A stretch of 64,000 bases of DNA from Thermoanaerobaculia bacterium (lineage in GTDB: Bacteria; Acidobacteriota; Thermoanaerobaculia; UBA5066). The stretch lies in the NCBI GenBank assembly GCA_022071945.1, contig JAJVIN010000012.1:1-64000 (forward strand), written 5' to 3'. Position 1 is the stretch's first letter. Each line of letters opens with the position of its first letter. The notes beneath the pieces were generated by a model, which was not told the DNA's origin, did not search any database, and saw only the letters and a program-made list of their open reading frames with translations. Position numbers and translations under genes: made by a program. Shown here one piece after another: positions 42,022-50,796 of the stretch.

Positions 42022-44760
42022 GTGTCCTTGAACCCTCGCAGAAAGCTCGCCATTCTCGTCGGGATCCTCGCGATCCTGCTGGCACTCGCGGCCGCCCGTG
42101 AGCGGTGGAAGGAGCCCAGCTCGGACCCCCGGGTCCTCCTGCAACTCGTCTTGCCGTCGCTTTCGGCGAGCGGTCTCGCCGTCCTTTTGGCGGGCAGGCG
42201 CGAGGCAGGCGGTCCTCCGGCACCCGTGGGGACGATGCCTCGCTGGCTCTTCCTCGCGATCGCCAGCCTCGTCATCGCCGGGGGCGCCGCCGTCAGATTC
42301 CTCGGCGCGGCGTCCTTTCCTCCGCCAGATGGCATCGGTTACGAGGAAACCGAGATGGCGTCGCATGCCTGGGAGCTCGTTCGCACAGGCTCGAACCCAT
42401 TCGAGCACTGGCTGCCCGTCTGGTCGGGAGCCCTTTCGTTTTGGCTGAAGGGTCCCGGAATCCCACAGGTCCGGATCCCGTTCATGATCCTGAGCGCGCT
42501 CTCGTCGCTCTTCATGCTCGTCGCCGCCCGGCGGGTCGCCTCGCGTGAAATCGCGCTCGTGGTCACGTTTCTCTGGGCCATCGCCTGGTGGCCCTCGCTC
42601 GCGGGCCGGATCGCCGACGAGATCTTCTTCACCGCCCCCCTCCAGCTGGTCGCGCTCGCCCTGCTCTTCGCCGCCAGGGATAGGGGTTCGCTCCTGGCCG
42701 CGTGGGGAGCGGGCCTCTTGTGCGGCCTCTTTCTCACCGAGTACACCGCCTATCACGCCTTCGCGCCGATCGTGCTCTCGGCCGCTGCGATCTCGTTACT
42801 CCGCGAGGTCGCGAAGCGGCGGCGGACGGTCACCGGCGAGTCCGCCGTCGAGTCCGCCAGGGCGGTTGTCGAGCCTGTCCTCCCGATTGCGCTCGCCTTC
42901 CTCCTGTCGTTCCTTGCTCTGGCCTTGCCGGTCGCGGCAATGGCGGTCAAGGACCGGAGCGCGGAGTTCGCGGAGGGCGTGCTGAGGCACACCGCCACCG
43001 AGGGCTCGGTCCTGCGGCTCCCGTGGCCCCAGTACCGGGCTCTCGTGACGAAACGCGTAATCAATCTGTGGCGGGCCACGCATGTTCCGGGTTCGGGAGA
43101 GCTCTCTCCGTGGTTGAACCGGGACCGGGCGCCCATGGTGGACCCCGTCACGTTCGCCCTCCTTGCGAGCGGTCTCGGCCTTCTTCTCCTGACAGGCTCG
43201 AGGCGGCGCCACGGTCTCCTGCTGTCCCTTCTTCTGATACCAACCGCGGTGTTCCTGACGGTGCCAGGAAACGAGAATTTCATGCGGTACTTCGTGGTCT
43301 TGCCGCTGGCGTTTCTCGGCGCGGCCGCGGGCCTGGAAGCGGCTCGCGGCGCTCTCCCGCGCCCGGCCCGCCTGTTCCTCGCGCCGGTCCTCGCCTTCGC
43401 GGCGGCGTTTTCGGTTCGTCCCAACCTCGAGCGGGTCTTCGTCACGGTTCCCTCGGATCGCGACACCCTCGACTCCTATCGAGAGACCGACATCGTCCTG
43501 ACCGCCTGGGCGGCGAGCCGCGAAGAGGGATCACGGACCGTGTTCCTGACCGACACGCGGGACGCCGCATACCCGGACAACGACTCTCTCCGCTGGCTCC
43601 TGAAGGGGCGCCGCGCCTTCCTCGCTTCCACGCTCTCCGACGTCCTGCGGCTGACGCCGTCACCCGAGGAGCCGGTGTACGTCGTCACCTTCGGGATTCC
43701 CGAGATTCCCGGTCTCGAGGAGCTCCTGACTCGCTTTCTCGGTCCCGTTTCCGCGGTGGAGCGCGTCTCGAGCCTGGAGACGAGCATGACGGCGACTGCC
43801 TGGACTTTCGACCTCCCTCCGGCCGGGGACCTTTCGCGACCGAGCGGTGAGGTCGAGGTGCGAGCCTGGGAAGCCCCCGCAGGAGACTTGGCGAGCGGGA
43901 CTCCTCCATCACCCTCGCCGGAGTTCCTCGCGTCCCTGAGGGGTCCCGATTTTTCGGTGATGGCGCTGCCACTCGGTGTGAAAGCGCGCTTCCTCGGGGG
44001 GCCGCAGCCGGATGGGAGTCACCTGTGGGCATCGCTCGAGGGCGTTCCCGACACGGCCCGAGGGGCCCTCCGCGCCGTCGAGCTCTCGGCACGAGGCGGC
44101 GAGGCCTGGCTTCTGTCTCAGGACAAGGTGCTCGGACACCTCCGGGCTCCCAACCAGTGGCAGGGAATCTGTCTCCCATCACCTCCCGCGGGAGCCCGGA
44201 TCCGTCTCGTCTATCGACACGACGGGCCTGGCTTGCCGGGCGTTCAACTCGCCGCTGAGGGAGTGGACGGGCGTTTGAGAGTCGTCACGGCGCTTTCGAA
44301 GGATCCACCTCAGATTCGGCTCACCGATCTGAAGCCCGTGGAGGAACACTGGGGATTCACCCCGCCCGTTCGCAATCTCTCATCCGGAGGCGGCCCCCTG
44401 GTCATCGACGGCATCACCCGCGCGGACGGTCTCGGGCTGCACGCTCCGGGCTCCGCCGTCTGGGAGGTGCCGGCAGCTGCCAGGAAGTTCCTTGCCTGGG
44501 TGGGCTTGCAGCCGATGGAGGGCGCCTGCGCCGGCAAGCAAGCCCGGCTGCGCTTCAGCCTGGACGGCACTCCGGTCCGGAACTTCGTTCTCGCCAGGGG
44601 AGAACCCGGCCACCGGGTGGAGATCGACGTTCGGGGCGCCCGGCGTCTCGAAGTCCTGGTCGAGGAGGGACCGGACGAGAGGGACTGCGATCACGTCAAC
44701 CTGGTCGAGGGGAGCTTCGTCACGACCCCGGAACGACGCGGGCCCGAGAAGAGGAGGTGA
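42022..44760 (+). CDS. Multi-pass membrane glycosyltransferase-like protein with a C-terminal NPCBM domain
   Basis: I prefer GTG 42022 because the rho terminator hairpin covers the start of the longer frame (ATG 41956); neither has a clear ribosome binding site. The 912-residue product has about ten membrane segments in the first 450 residues and an acidic loop after the second (GIGYEETEMASHAW), as in GT-C enzymes of the ArnT/PMT type that use polyprenyl-linked sugars. Residues about 790-912 form an NPCBM carbohydrate-binding module (VIDGITRADGLGLHA, WVGLQ). It should act on the outer face of the inner membrane. The gene overlaps the convergent PD40 gene by 41 bases. Donor and acceptor are unknown. 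Confidence 0.7.
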   Translation: MSLNPRRKLAILVGILAILLALAAARERWKEPSSDPRVLLQLVLPSLSASGLAVLLAGRREAGGPPAPVGTMPRWLFLAIASLVIAGGAAVRFLGAASFPPPDGIGYEETEMASHAWELVRTGSNPFEHWLPVWSGALSFWLKGPGIPQVRIPFMILSALSSLFMLVAARRVASREIALVVTFLWAIAWWPSLAGRIADEIFFTAPLQLVALALLFAARDRGSLLAAWGAGLLCGLFLTEYTAYHAFAPIVLSAAAISLLREVAKRRRTVTGESAVESARAVVEPVLPIALAFLLSFLALALPVAAMAVKDRSAEFAEGVLRHTATEGSVLRLPWPQYRALVTKRVINLWRATHVPGSGELSPWLNRDRAPMVDPVTFALLASGLGLLLLTGSRRRHGLLLSLLLIPTAVFLTVPGNENFMRYFVVLPLAFLGAAAGLEAARGALPRPARLFLAPVLAFAAAFSVRPNLERVFVTVPSDRDTLDSYRETDIVLTAWAASREEGSRTVFLTDTRDAAYPDNDSLRWLLKGRRAFLASTLSDVLRLTPSPEEPVYVVTFGIPEIPGLEELLTRFLGPVSAVERVSSLETSMTATAWTFDLPPAGDLSRPSGEVEVRAWEAPAGDLASGTPPSPSPEFLASLRGPDFSVMALPLGVKARFLGGPQPDGSHLWASLEGVPDTARGALRAVELSARGGEAWLLSQDKVLGHLRAPNQWQGICLPSPPAGARIRLVYRHDGPGLPGVQLAAEGVDGRLRVVTALSKDPPQIRLTDLKPVEEHWGFTPPVRNLSSGGGPLVIDGITRADGLGLHAPGSAVWEVPAAARKFLAWVGLQPMEGACAGKQARLRFSLDGTPVRNFVLARGEPGHRVEIDVRGARRLEVLVEEGPDERDCDHVNLVEGSFVTTPERRGPEKRR

Positions 44761-46609
44761 TCCAGACACTTCCCGCCGGCTCGGCGACGTCGAAGATCAC
44801 CGTCTTGCCACCGGGAGAGAACCTGGGATGCCTCACGGGTCTGTTCTTTCGCGAGAACCGCGTCAGCTGGAGTCGTGACTTCTCGTCTCCGTCCGTCGAG
44901 ATCCAGAAGACGTTCCAGACGCCGTCTCGCTCGCTCGTGAAGAGGACCTTCGAGCCGTCGGACGAGAAGCCGCCGTTTCCACAACGTCCCTTCTCGACGG
45001 TCAACACCCGAACCGGATGGGGACCCGTCGTGTCCACGGGTACGAGGCCAACCCCAGTCCGCCCGTCGTCCAGGCGGACCTGGACGGAGAGCCAACGTCC
45101 GTTCGGGGACCATTCGGGAGAGCCGGCGGATTCCCCCGGGACCGTCAGCGGACGAGTCTGTCCGTCAAGAAGGTCGAGAAGGGCCACGCCGCTCGTGCCG
45201 TCGAGACGCTGGACGTTGAAGGCGATGGCGTTCCCGTCCGGGGAGATCCGGGCGGCCGGGGTCTCGCCCCGGGCACCCTTCAGGGGCTTCTCGTCCTCGC
45301 CTTCGATGCGAAGGGCTAACGGCCGGACGGAGCCCGATCGATCCGAAGTGAAGAGGATCTTCGCGCCGGACGGAAACCAGCTGGGATCAGAGTCCCGGGC
45401 GGGCGATGTGGTCAGCGCTCGCGGATCGGAACCGCTCGCGCTGGCGACCCAGATGTCGGGGGCACCGCCGGCCTCCGAACGAGAAAAGGCGAGGTGTGCG
45501 CCGTCGGGCGAGAAGGCCGGAGTGGTGTCGAAGACCTCCCCGTTCGTCAAAGCTCTCGGCTCGCTGGCGGGCCAGGCGTCTTTCGGGGTGATCTCGATCG
45601 CATGGAGGTGCGAGAACGTCGAGGAGGTGTCGAAGGCCACGCGGCTGCCATCCGGGGAGACCGCGATGTGACGGGGGCGAGAGGACGGGAGCGACAGGAC
45701 TTCACTCGCCAGAGTGGCTGGGCGGCCCTCGGGAGCGATCGGGACCGAGAAGATGCCGCCCTTTCCGGGACCTGCCGCGGAAGCAAACAGGACCTCGGAG
45801 CCGTCCGGTGCCGCGATGGGACTGGAGATCGCGGTCGAAGATGCCAGGATCTTCCGCAGTCTGCCGTCGGAGAGCGAGACGGACCAGATCACCGGTTTTC
45901 CTTTGGCCGATGAGAGAAAAACGATCTCGCCTCCTCTCGGCAGCCAGGCCGGGGCCGAGTGTGCTCCGGGAGGGCTTCCTGGCTGCGTGACGCGGCGGAG
46001 TCCGGTTCCGTCGGGGCGCACCACCCAGATCGTGGCTTCCTCCGGGAGTTCCCGGGACGGGTCTTCGAGAACCGGGGAGGGCCCAGACTGGAAGGCGATC
46101 AGGGAGCCATCCGGCGAGAAGCGCGGGGCGGAACCGGTCGCGGAGAGCTGGCGCGGGGCTCCGCCGGCCAGCGGCACGGCCCAGATCCCCCCGCGAGAGG
46201 CCGAGTGATAGGCCACGAGGCCCTCTTTCGGAGAGGGCGAAGGCTGGATGTTCTGCTGGCCGTCTGACGTCAGGAGCCGTTCGGGCCCGGCTTCTGAAAG
46301 GGCCCGGATGGCGATTTCGTAGCCCGTCTCCGTCTCCGCTGAGAAGAGGAGAGAGCGGCCATCGGGTGTGAAGGCGGGGAAGAGCTCGGGCCTCTGAAGG
46401 CCCGTCAGGCGGGCGGGTGTCTCCCAGGAGCGCTTTCGGGGGGGGCCGAGCCTTCTTTTCTCCTTTCCCCGAGAAGCGTCGAAGACGAGTACGCCGGCCA
46501 GGATCAGGAGGACGGCTCCGAGCGAGAGGGAGCCCCACAAGAGGGAACGTCTCCGGGCGGTGGCGTCGTCATGAGGGGTCCGACCGGGCCGTGTGGGAGT
46601 GGGAGTCAT
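44720..46609 (-). CDS. Membrane-anchored TolB-like PD40 beta-propeller protein
   Basis: From ATG 46609 the 629-residue protein has one membrane anchor (about residues 22-46) and then a long extracytoplasmic PD40 propeller with repeats such as FTPDGRSLLFSAE, FSPDGSLIAFQSG, FSPDGAHLAFSRS and FSSDGSKVLFTSE. It closely resembles the propeller half of the Ser/Thr kinase receptor at 54364 but has no kinase domain. It may be a free sensor or a partner for another kinase. Its last 41 bases overlap the convergent GT-C gene. A longer frame to 46723 crosses tandem repeats and was rejected. Confidence 0.75.
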   Translation of the reverse strand: MTPTPTRPGRTPHDDATARRRSLLWGSLSLGAVLLILAGVLVFDASRGKEKRRLGPPRKRSWETPARLTGLQRPELFPAFTPDGRSLLFSAETETGYEIAIRALSEAGPERLLTSDGQQNIQPSPSPKEGLVAYHSASRGGIWAVPLAGGAPRQLSATGSAPRFSPDGSLIAFQSGPSPVLEDPSRELPEEATIWVVRPDGTGLRRVTQPGSPPGAHSAPAWLPRGGEIVFLSSAKGKPVIWSVSLSDGRLRKILASSTAISSPIAAPDGSEVLFASAAGPGKGGIFSVPIAPEGRPATLASEVLSLPSSRPRHIAVSPDGSRVAFDTSSTFSHLHAIEITPKDAWPASEPRALTNGEVFDTTPAFSPDGAHLAFSRSEAGGAPDIWVASASGSDPRALTTSPARDSDPSWFPSGAKILFTSDRSGSVRPLALRIEGEDEKPLKGARGETPAARISPDGNAIAFNVQRLDGTSGVALLDLLDGQTRPLTVPGESAGSPEWSPNGRWLSVQVRLDDGRTGVGLVPVDTTGPHPVRVLTVEKGRCGNGGFSSDGSKVLFTSERDGVWNVFWISTDGDEKSRLQLTRFSRKNRPVRHPRFSPGGKTVIFDVAEPAGSVWITSSSRARVVPGS

Positions 46610-46634
46610 GTGACAGGGGTCCCCTTCAGCGGGC

Positions 46635-46688
46635 GGCGCGCCAGCCGCAGTTGGCGCGCCAGCCGTAGTTGGCGCGCCAACCATGGCT
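46635..46688. repeat. 18-base tandem repeat with GGCGCGCC cores
   Basis: Three units at 46635-46652, 46653-46670 and 46671-46688 repeat GGCGCGCCAGCCGCAGTT with a few changes, and GGCGCG restarts at 46689. Each unit begins with the self-complementary octamer GGCGCGCC. It lies upstream of the PD40 gene and downstream of korB. It is too short and has no spacers, so it is not a CRISPR array. Confidence 0.85.
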
Positions 46689-46709
46689 GGCGCGGGAAAG
46701 AAGACGAAG

Positions 46710-46740
46710 CGCCCCGGCCGCATGGGATACGGCCGGGGCG
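46710..46740 (-). terminator. Intrinsic terminator of korAB
   Basis: On the minus strand CGCCCCGGCCG (46740-46730) pairs with CGGCCGGGGCG (46720-46710) around a nine-base loop, followed by the T-rich CTTCGTCTTCTTT. It starts 26 bases after the korB stop codon, so it is a good Rho-independent terminator. Confidence 0.8.
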
Positions 46741-46765
46741 TGGAGCCGAAAAACGAAGTCCAGCG

Positions 46766-47644
46766 TCAGAACGGTGGGAAGAAGTTCTTGAAGATTTCTT
46801 GAGTGGTTGGGGCGGGACCCTTCTTGAGGGCCAGTTCCTGTAGGTGGGTCAGGCGATCGATGAGGGAAGGCTGCTGGACTTCGTAGAGCACGCCGGTCGA
46901 GAGGACGTCGGTCTCGCGCGTGTAGGCCATGGCGGCGAAGCGGGACGTCTTGTCGTGGGATTCGGGTATGGCCCGGGTCTTGGCCTTGAGGGTCTTGAAC
47001 TGGTCGTCGCCGCGCCAGGTGACACAGGGCGACATGATGTTGAGGAACCCGAAGCCGTGGTGGGAGAGGCCCTTGACCATCAGGTCGACGGTCGTCTTCA
47101 GGTCTCCGGAGAAGGCGCGGGCGACCCAGGTGGCGCCGAACGAGATCGCGAGCTCGCAGGGGTCGAAGGCGGGCTCGGGGTTGCCGTAGTAGGTCGACTT
47201 GGTCTTGTCGCCAGCCGGAGTGGTCGGCGCGGCCTGGCCCTTCGTGAGCCCGTAGATCTCGTTGTCCATCAGGATGTAGAGGATGTCGAGATTGCGCCGG
47301 GCGGTGTGGAGGAAGTGGTTGCCCCCGATGGCGAGACCGTCGCCGTCGCCTCCGACGGCCACGACGGTCAGTTCGGGACGGGAAGCCTTGATGCCGGTCG
47401 CCATCGTCAGGGCGCGCCCGTGCACACTGTTGAAGCCGTAGGTGGCGACGTAGCCCGGCAGGCGCGAGGAGCAGCCGATGCCCGACACGACGACGGAGTC
47501 CCACGGCTTGATCTGCAGCTGTGCCATGGCCCGGTAGAGGGCCGTCACGACACCGAAGTCCCCGCAGCCGGCACACCAGACGGGCTTGAGATCTGTCTTG
47601 TAGTCCCCGGGCTGGAAGACGGGGGTTTCCACGCTCGACGTCAT
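46766..47644 (-). CDS. korB: 2-Oxoacid:ferredoxin oxidoreductase beta subunit
   Basis: The 292-residue protein has the thiamine-diphosphate binding pattern GGDGDG (98-103) with NEIYGLT, and CAGCGDFG (24-31) with further cysteines that may help hold an iron-sulphur cluster. It pairs with the alpha subunit to oxidise a 2-oxoacid, most likely 2-oxoglutarate to succinyl-CoA, with transfer of electrons to ferredoxin. The ATG overlaps the alpha stop codon by four bases. Length is normal for KorB; pyruvate or branched-chain oxoacids cannot be fully excluded. Confidence 0.85.
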   Translation of the reverse strand: MTSSVETPVFQPGDYKTDLKPVWCAGCGDFGVVTALYRAMAQLQIKPWDSVVVSGIGCSSRLPGYVATYGFNSVHGRALTMATGIKASRPELTVVAVGGDGDGLAIGGNHFLHTARRNLDILYILMDNEIYGLTKGQAAPTTPAGDKTKSTYYGNPEPAFDPCELAISFGATWVARAFSGDLKTTVDLMVKGLSHHGFGFLNIMSPCVTWRGDDQFKTLKAKTRAIPESHDKTSRFAAMAYTRETDVLSTGVLYEVQQPSLIDRLTHLQELALKKGPAPTTQEIFKNFFPPF

Positions 47645-49419
47645 GCCATCACCTCCTCGCGAGTCCGCATCTTCTCGAAGACCTTCCGGACCTCTTCCTC
47701 GACCTCGGCGATCGCCAGGTTCTTGCCGCCGGAGCGCTTGAAGAGGTGCAGATGCTCCTCGGGGAGATCCATGAACGACCGGAGGTACCGGTAGAACTGG
47801 CCCTGGAAGGAGATCTCGACGATCAGGAGCTCCTTGATCGTGGCGAGGTACGCCTTCAGCTGCTTCTCGGGGAAGGGGTGGATCATCTGCGGGACGAAGG
47901 CGGAGACCTTCTCGCCGCGCGCGGCGGCGGCGCGGACGACTTCCTCGACCGGACCCTTCGAGGAGCCCCAGCAGAGGATGCCGACGTCCGCCTGTTTCGG
48001 GCCGTAGTGCCTGAAGAAGTTGTACTTCTCGGCCAGCGGGCCCATTTTGCGGAATCGCTTCTTGGACATCTTCTCGTGGGTCAGGTGCATCGAGGCCGGG
48101 TCACCGTGCTCGTTGTGTTCGAGACCGTTCGTCTGGTAGACGGTGTGCCTCATGCCCGGCACGCTCATCGGGGAAACCCCGTCCGGCGTGTCCTTGTAGC
48201 GCAGGTACTTCTCGTTCGGGTCGTCCGCGGGCTTGATGCGGTCCACGACCTCGTGCTTGAGGTGGTCGAGCGGCACCGTCTCGCGGCGCTGGGCGACGGC
48301 CTGGTCGGAGAGGACGATCACGGGGAGCTGGAATTCCTCCGCGATGTTGAAGGCCTCGACCGTGGTGTGGAAGCAGTCCTCCACGTCACCCGGGGCGAGG
48401 ACGACGCGCGGGGCGTCGCCGTGGCTTCCGAAGACGGCCTGCCAGAGGTCCGCCTGTTCGCTCTTGGTCGGGAGGCCGGTGGAGGGGCCGCCCCGCTGGA
48501 CGTTCCAGATGACGGAGGGGATCTCGGCCATCGAGGAGAGCCCGAGCATCTCGGTCATCAGCGAGAGGCCGGGGCCCGAGGTGGATGTCATCGACTTCAC
48601 TCCGGCGAACGAGGCGCCGATGACGGCGCCATAGGCCGAGAGTTCGTCCTCGGTCTGGACGACCGAGCCGCCGACGCGGGGGAGCCACTCGGAAAGGAAG
48701 TGGAGGACCTCGGAGGACGGGGTGATGGGGTAGCCCGCGAAGAACTTGCAGCCCGCGTGCAGGGCCCCGACCGCGCAGGCCTCGTTCCCGGCCATCAGGA
48801 GCTTGGGCTCGGTCGCCTCGTATGTCAGCTTCTTGTCCGAGACGTCGACGTTGAGGCTCCGCGCGAACTCGGCACCGCCGTCGAAGGCCCTGAGGTTCAC
48901 GGCGAGGAGCTCCGCCTTTTTCTTTCCGAACTTGTACTCGACCGCCTTGCGGATCGAGCCGTGAGGCAGGTTGAAGAGCTCGGCGAGGACCGACAGGGAC
49001 AAGATGTTCTTGGCGGCCTTTGTTCCGGCCAGCTCCGTCGCGAGCTTGGCGAACGGGACGGGAATGAACCGGGCCCGCTCGTCCAGGCCGAGATCGGCGG
49101 GGGACGACGGGTTCGGATCGGCGGCTTCGAAGAGGATGACGACGTCCTTCTTGGGAGCGAGCTCGCCCTTGAAGCGGCCGAAGTCGGCCCAGTTGAAGAT
49201 CGCAATGACATCGAGGTCGTCACCTTGGGCGAAGATCGGGTCGGGGCTCAACCTGACGACGCACGACGATTCGCCGCCCCGGATTTGCGGGCCGTACGCT
49301 TCCACCTTGATGACGTTGAGGCCGTCCTTGGCGGCCGCCTGGGCCACCATGTCACCCATGGTGACGATACCGTCGCCACCCGAGCCAACCATGGCGATGC
49401 TGAGATCTCTCGTGGGCAT
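47641..49419 (-). CDS. korA: 2-Oxoacid:ferredoxin oxidoreductase alpha subunit (gamma-alpha fusion)
   Basis: The 592-residue protein joins an N-terminal gamma domain (GSGGDGIVTMGDM; about 1-180) to the alpha domain (about 200-592) with GYPITPSSE and a CoA/thiamine partner region. This fused build is typical of KorA in many bacteria. A GGGGAGG ribosome binding site lies nine bases before the ATG. It forms the enzyme with KorB for the reductive or oxidative use of 2-oxoacids with ferredoxin. A divergent TetR gene starts 201 bases upstream and may regulate it. Confidence 0.88.
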   Translation of the reverse strand: MPTRDLSIAMVGSGGDGIVTMGDMVAQAAAKDGLNVIKVEAYGPQIRGGESSCVVRLSPDPIFAQGDDLDVIAIFNWADFGRFKGELAPKKDVVILFEAADPNPSSPADLGLDERARFIPVPFAKLATELAGTKAAKNILSLSVLAELFNLPHGSIRKAVEYKFGKKKAELLAVNLRAFDGGAEFARSLNVDVSDKKLTYEATEPKLLMAGNEACAVGALHAGCKFFAGYPITPSSEVLHFLSEWLPRVGGSVVQTEDELSAYGAVIGASFAGVKSMTSTSGPGLSLMTEMLGLSSMAEIPSVIWNVQRGGPSTGLPTKSEQADLWQAVFGSHGDAPRVVLAPGDVEDCFHTTVEAFNIAEEFQLPVIVLSDQAVAQRRETVPLDHLKHEVVDRIKPADDPNEKYLRYKDTPDGVSPMSVPGMRHTVYQTNGLEHNEHGDPASMHLTHEKMSKKRFRKMGPLAEKYNFFRHYGPKQADVGILCWGSSKGPVEEVVRAAAARGEKVSAFVPQMIHPFPEKQLKAYLATIKELLIVEISFQGQFYRYLRSFMDLPEEHLHLFKRSGGKNLAIAEVEEEVRKVFEKMRTREEVMA

Positions 49420-49540
49420 TCTCTGAAGTCCTCCCCATTAACCCAGTGCCGTGGGTCCCCTAGAGTTTGGACCGGTTCGCCCTCCTTTTTCCATGATTCA
49501 AATTGTTCAGAGAACCCAAATCAAACGAACCGTATGACTC

Positions 49541-49558
49541 ACCGGACCGCCGGTCGGT
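49541..49558. promoter_or_regulatory. Imperfect palindrome between korA and the TetR gene
   Basis: ACCGGACCGCCGGTCGGT lies in the divergent promoter region. It has the GACC/GGTC arms often seen in TetR-type operators and resembles the operator inside the TetR gene promoter. It could let the same repressor control korAB. A T-run follows on the plus strand, so a hairpin terminator for an unseen plus-strand RNA is the alternative. Confidence 0.4.
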
Positions 49559-49585
49559 TTTTCTTGGCTTTCTCGCCTCTTTTCC

Positions 49586-49614
49586 TTGAAAAACACGACC
49601 GATCGTTCTAATTT
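49586..49614 (+). promoter_or_regulatory. TetR gene promoter with an operator in its spacer
   Basis: TTGAAA (49586-49591) and TAATTT (49609-49614) are separated by 17 bases. The imperfect palindrome ACGACCGATCGT (49595-49606, ten of twelve positions symmetric) fills the spacer. The ATG of the TetR gene follows the -10 box by six bases, where transcription should start. Autorepression by occlusion of RNA polymerase is a good inference. Confidence 0.65.
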
Positions 49615-49620
49615 GTGGGT

Positions 49621-50352
49621 ATGAGGAAGGGAGAGACGACCCGCCGCATGATTCTGCGCGAGGCTCTCGCGATGGCGAGCGAGGTGGGGCTGGCGGGTCT
49701 GAGCCTGGCCCCCCTGGCGGCCCGGCTGAAGCTCTCCAAGAGCGGGCTCTTCGCGCACTTCCAGTCCAAGGAAGCCCTGCAGATGCAGGTGCTGGATTAC
49801 GCCGCCCTGCGCTTCATCGAGAACGTCATCCGGCCCGCGCTCGCCGTCCCGGAGGGCGAGGAGAGGATCCGGGCGATGTTCGACCACTGGCTCGACTGGC
49901 CCAAGTCGGATCCGCTGCCGGGAGGGTGCTTCTTCGTCTCCGCCGCAACCGAACTGGACGACCGTCCGGGTCCTCTGCGAGACCGCCTCGTCCAACTCCA
50001 GCGCCGGTGGCTCGGCGTCATCGCCGAGATGGCCCGAATGGCCGCGGCGGAGGACGTCTTCCGCTCCGACTTGGACTGCGAGCAGTTCGCCCACGACGTC
50101 TACGGCGTGATGCTCGCCTACCATCACTCTTCTCGCCTTCTGCGCGACCCGAGATCCCGGCAGCGTGTCCGGACGGCCTTCGAGGCGCTCGTTCGCGATG
50201 CCCGAAATCCCGGCGAGCCCTCGCCGAAGCCCTCGAACCCACAAGAGGAAACAGAGCCTGGCGCCCGCGCGGCACGGACGCCTGTCCGCGCCGTTGCCGC
50301 AGTGCCAAGACCGCCGGGGAGCGACCGGACGCTCTCCGGGGATAAGGACTAG
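49621..50352 (+). CDS. TetR-family transcriptional regulator
   Basis: The ATG at 49621 lies at the predicted transcription start, so the mRNA is probably leaderless; a GTG at 49615 would overlap the -10 region. The 243-residue protein has an N-terminal TetR HTH (TTRRMILREALAMASEVG, then LAARLKLSKSGLFAHF) and a C-terminal ligand/dimer domain like the YsiA/AcrR-type group with CFFVSAATELDDRPGP. The C-terminal 45 residues are low complexity. It may repress its own gene and the divergent korAB genes. The ligand is unknown. Confidence 0.85.
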   Translation: MRKGETTRRMILREALAMASEVGLAGLSLAPLAARLKLSKSGLFAHFQSKEALQMQVLDYAALRFIENVIRPALAVPEGEERIRAMFDHWLDWPKSDPLPGGCFFVSAATELDDRPGPLRDRLVQLQRRWLGVIAEMARMAAAEDVFRSDLDCEQFAHDVYGVMLAYHHSSRLLRDPRSRQRVRTAFEALVRDARNPGEPSPKPSNPQEETEPGARAARTPVRAVAAVPRPPGSDRTLSGDKD

Positions 50353-50376
50353 ATTCCGGGAAAGGACCGGTGACCC

Positions 50377-50670
50377 ATGTCCACACTCCTTGACATCCTC
50401 CCCGCCGAAACAGAGCAGGAGAAAAGAGAAGCGCGCAAGAAGGCCGTCCACTGTGTCACGCCCGGCTGTCCCCACATGGTGACGGAGCCGTGGGAGGAAT
50501 CTGGAATGCTCTGCTACGAGTGCGCCATCGAGGGAGAGCTCTTCGATCGCGATGCGCGCTGGCACCACGTCTGCCCGATCCCGGGAACCCACTGCCTTCC
50601 CTGTGAGGAGCGCGAGAAGGAGCGGAAGGCCCACCTGACGCACAAGGCCCGGCATCGCGCCAAGGTCTGA
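50377..50670 (+). CDS. Small cysteine-rich protein, probable zinc-binding
   Basis: The 97-residue protein follows the TetR gene by 24 bases, with GGTGA upstream of its ATG. Cysteines 26, 31, 46, 49, 66, 73 and 76 form several pairs (CYEC, CLPC) consistent with one or two zinc ribbons, and the C-terminus is basic. I do not recognise a family. It is probably co-transcribed with the regulator. A strong hairpin follows the stop codon. Confidence 0.65.
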   Translation: MSTLLDILPAETEQEKREARKKAVHCVTPGCPHMVTEPWEESGMLCYECAIEGELFDRDARWHHVCPIPGTHCLPCEEREKERKAHLTHKARHRAKV

Positions 50671-50765
50671 GCCGGCCCGGGGCGGGCCGCCCGCAACGGG
50701 CCTCCCGCGGCGGGTCTCCCACCGTCCCTCCCTCCGTTCAGTCTTTCCGAAAGGTTCTCTTGCCG

Positions 50766-50796
50766 CCGGGAGGCCCGGGATGACCGGGTCTCCCGG
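50766..50796. terminator. Very strong hairpin between convergent genes
   Basis: CCGGGAGGCCCGG (50766-50778) pairs with CCGGGTCTCCCGG (50784-50796) around a GATGA loop: 13 base pairs with one G-T pair. It ends one base before the stop of the convergent membrane protein gene and can serve both strands. No T-run follows on either side. Confidence 0.65.

Noticed and set aside
46635-46688. CRISPR array
   Set aside because: The units are adjacent with no spacers and no cas genes lie nearby.
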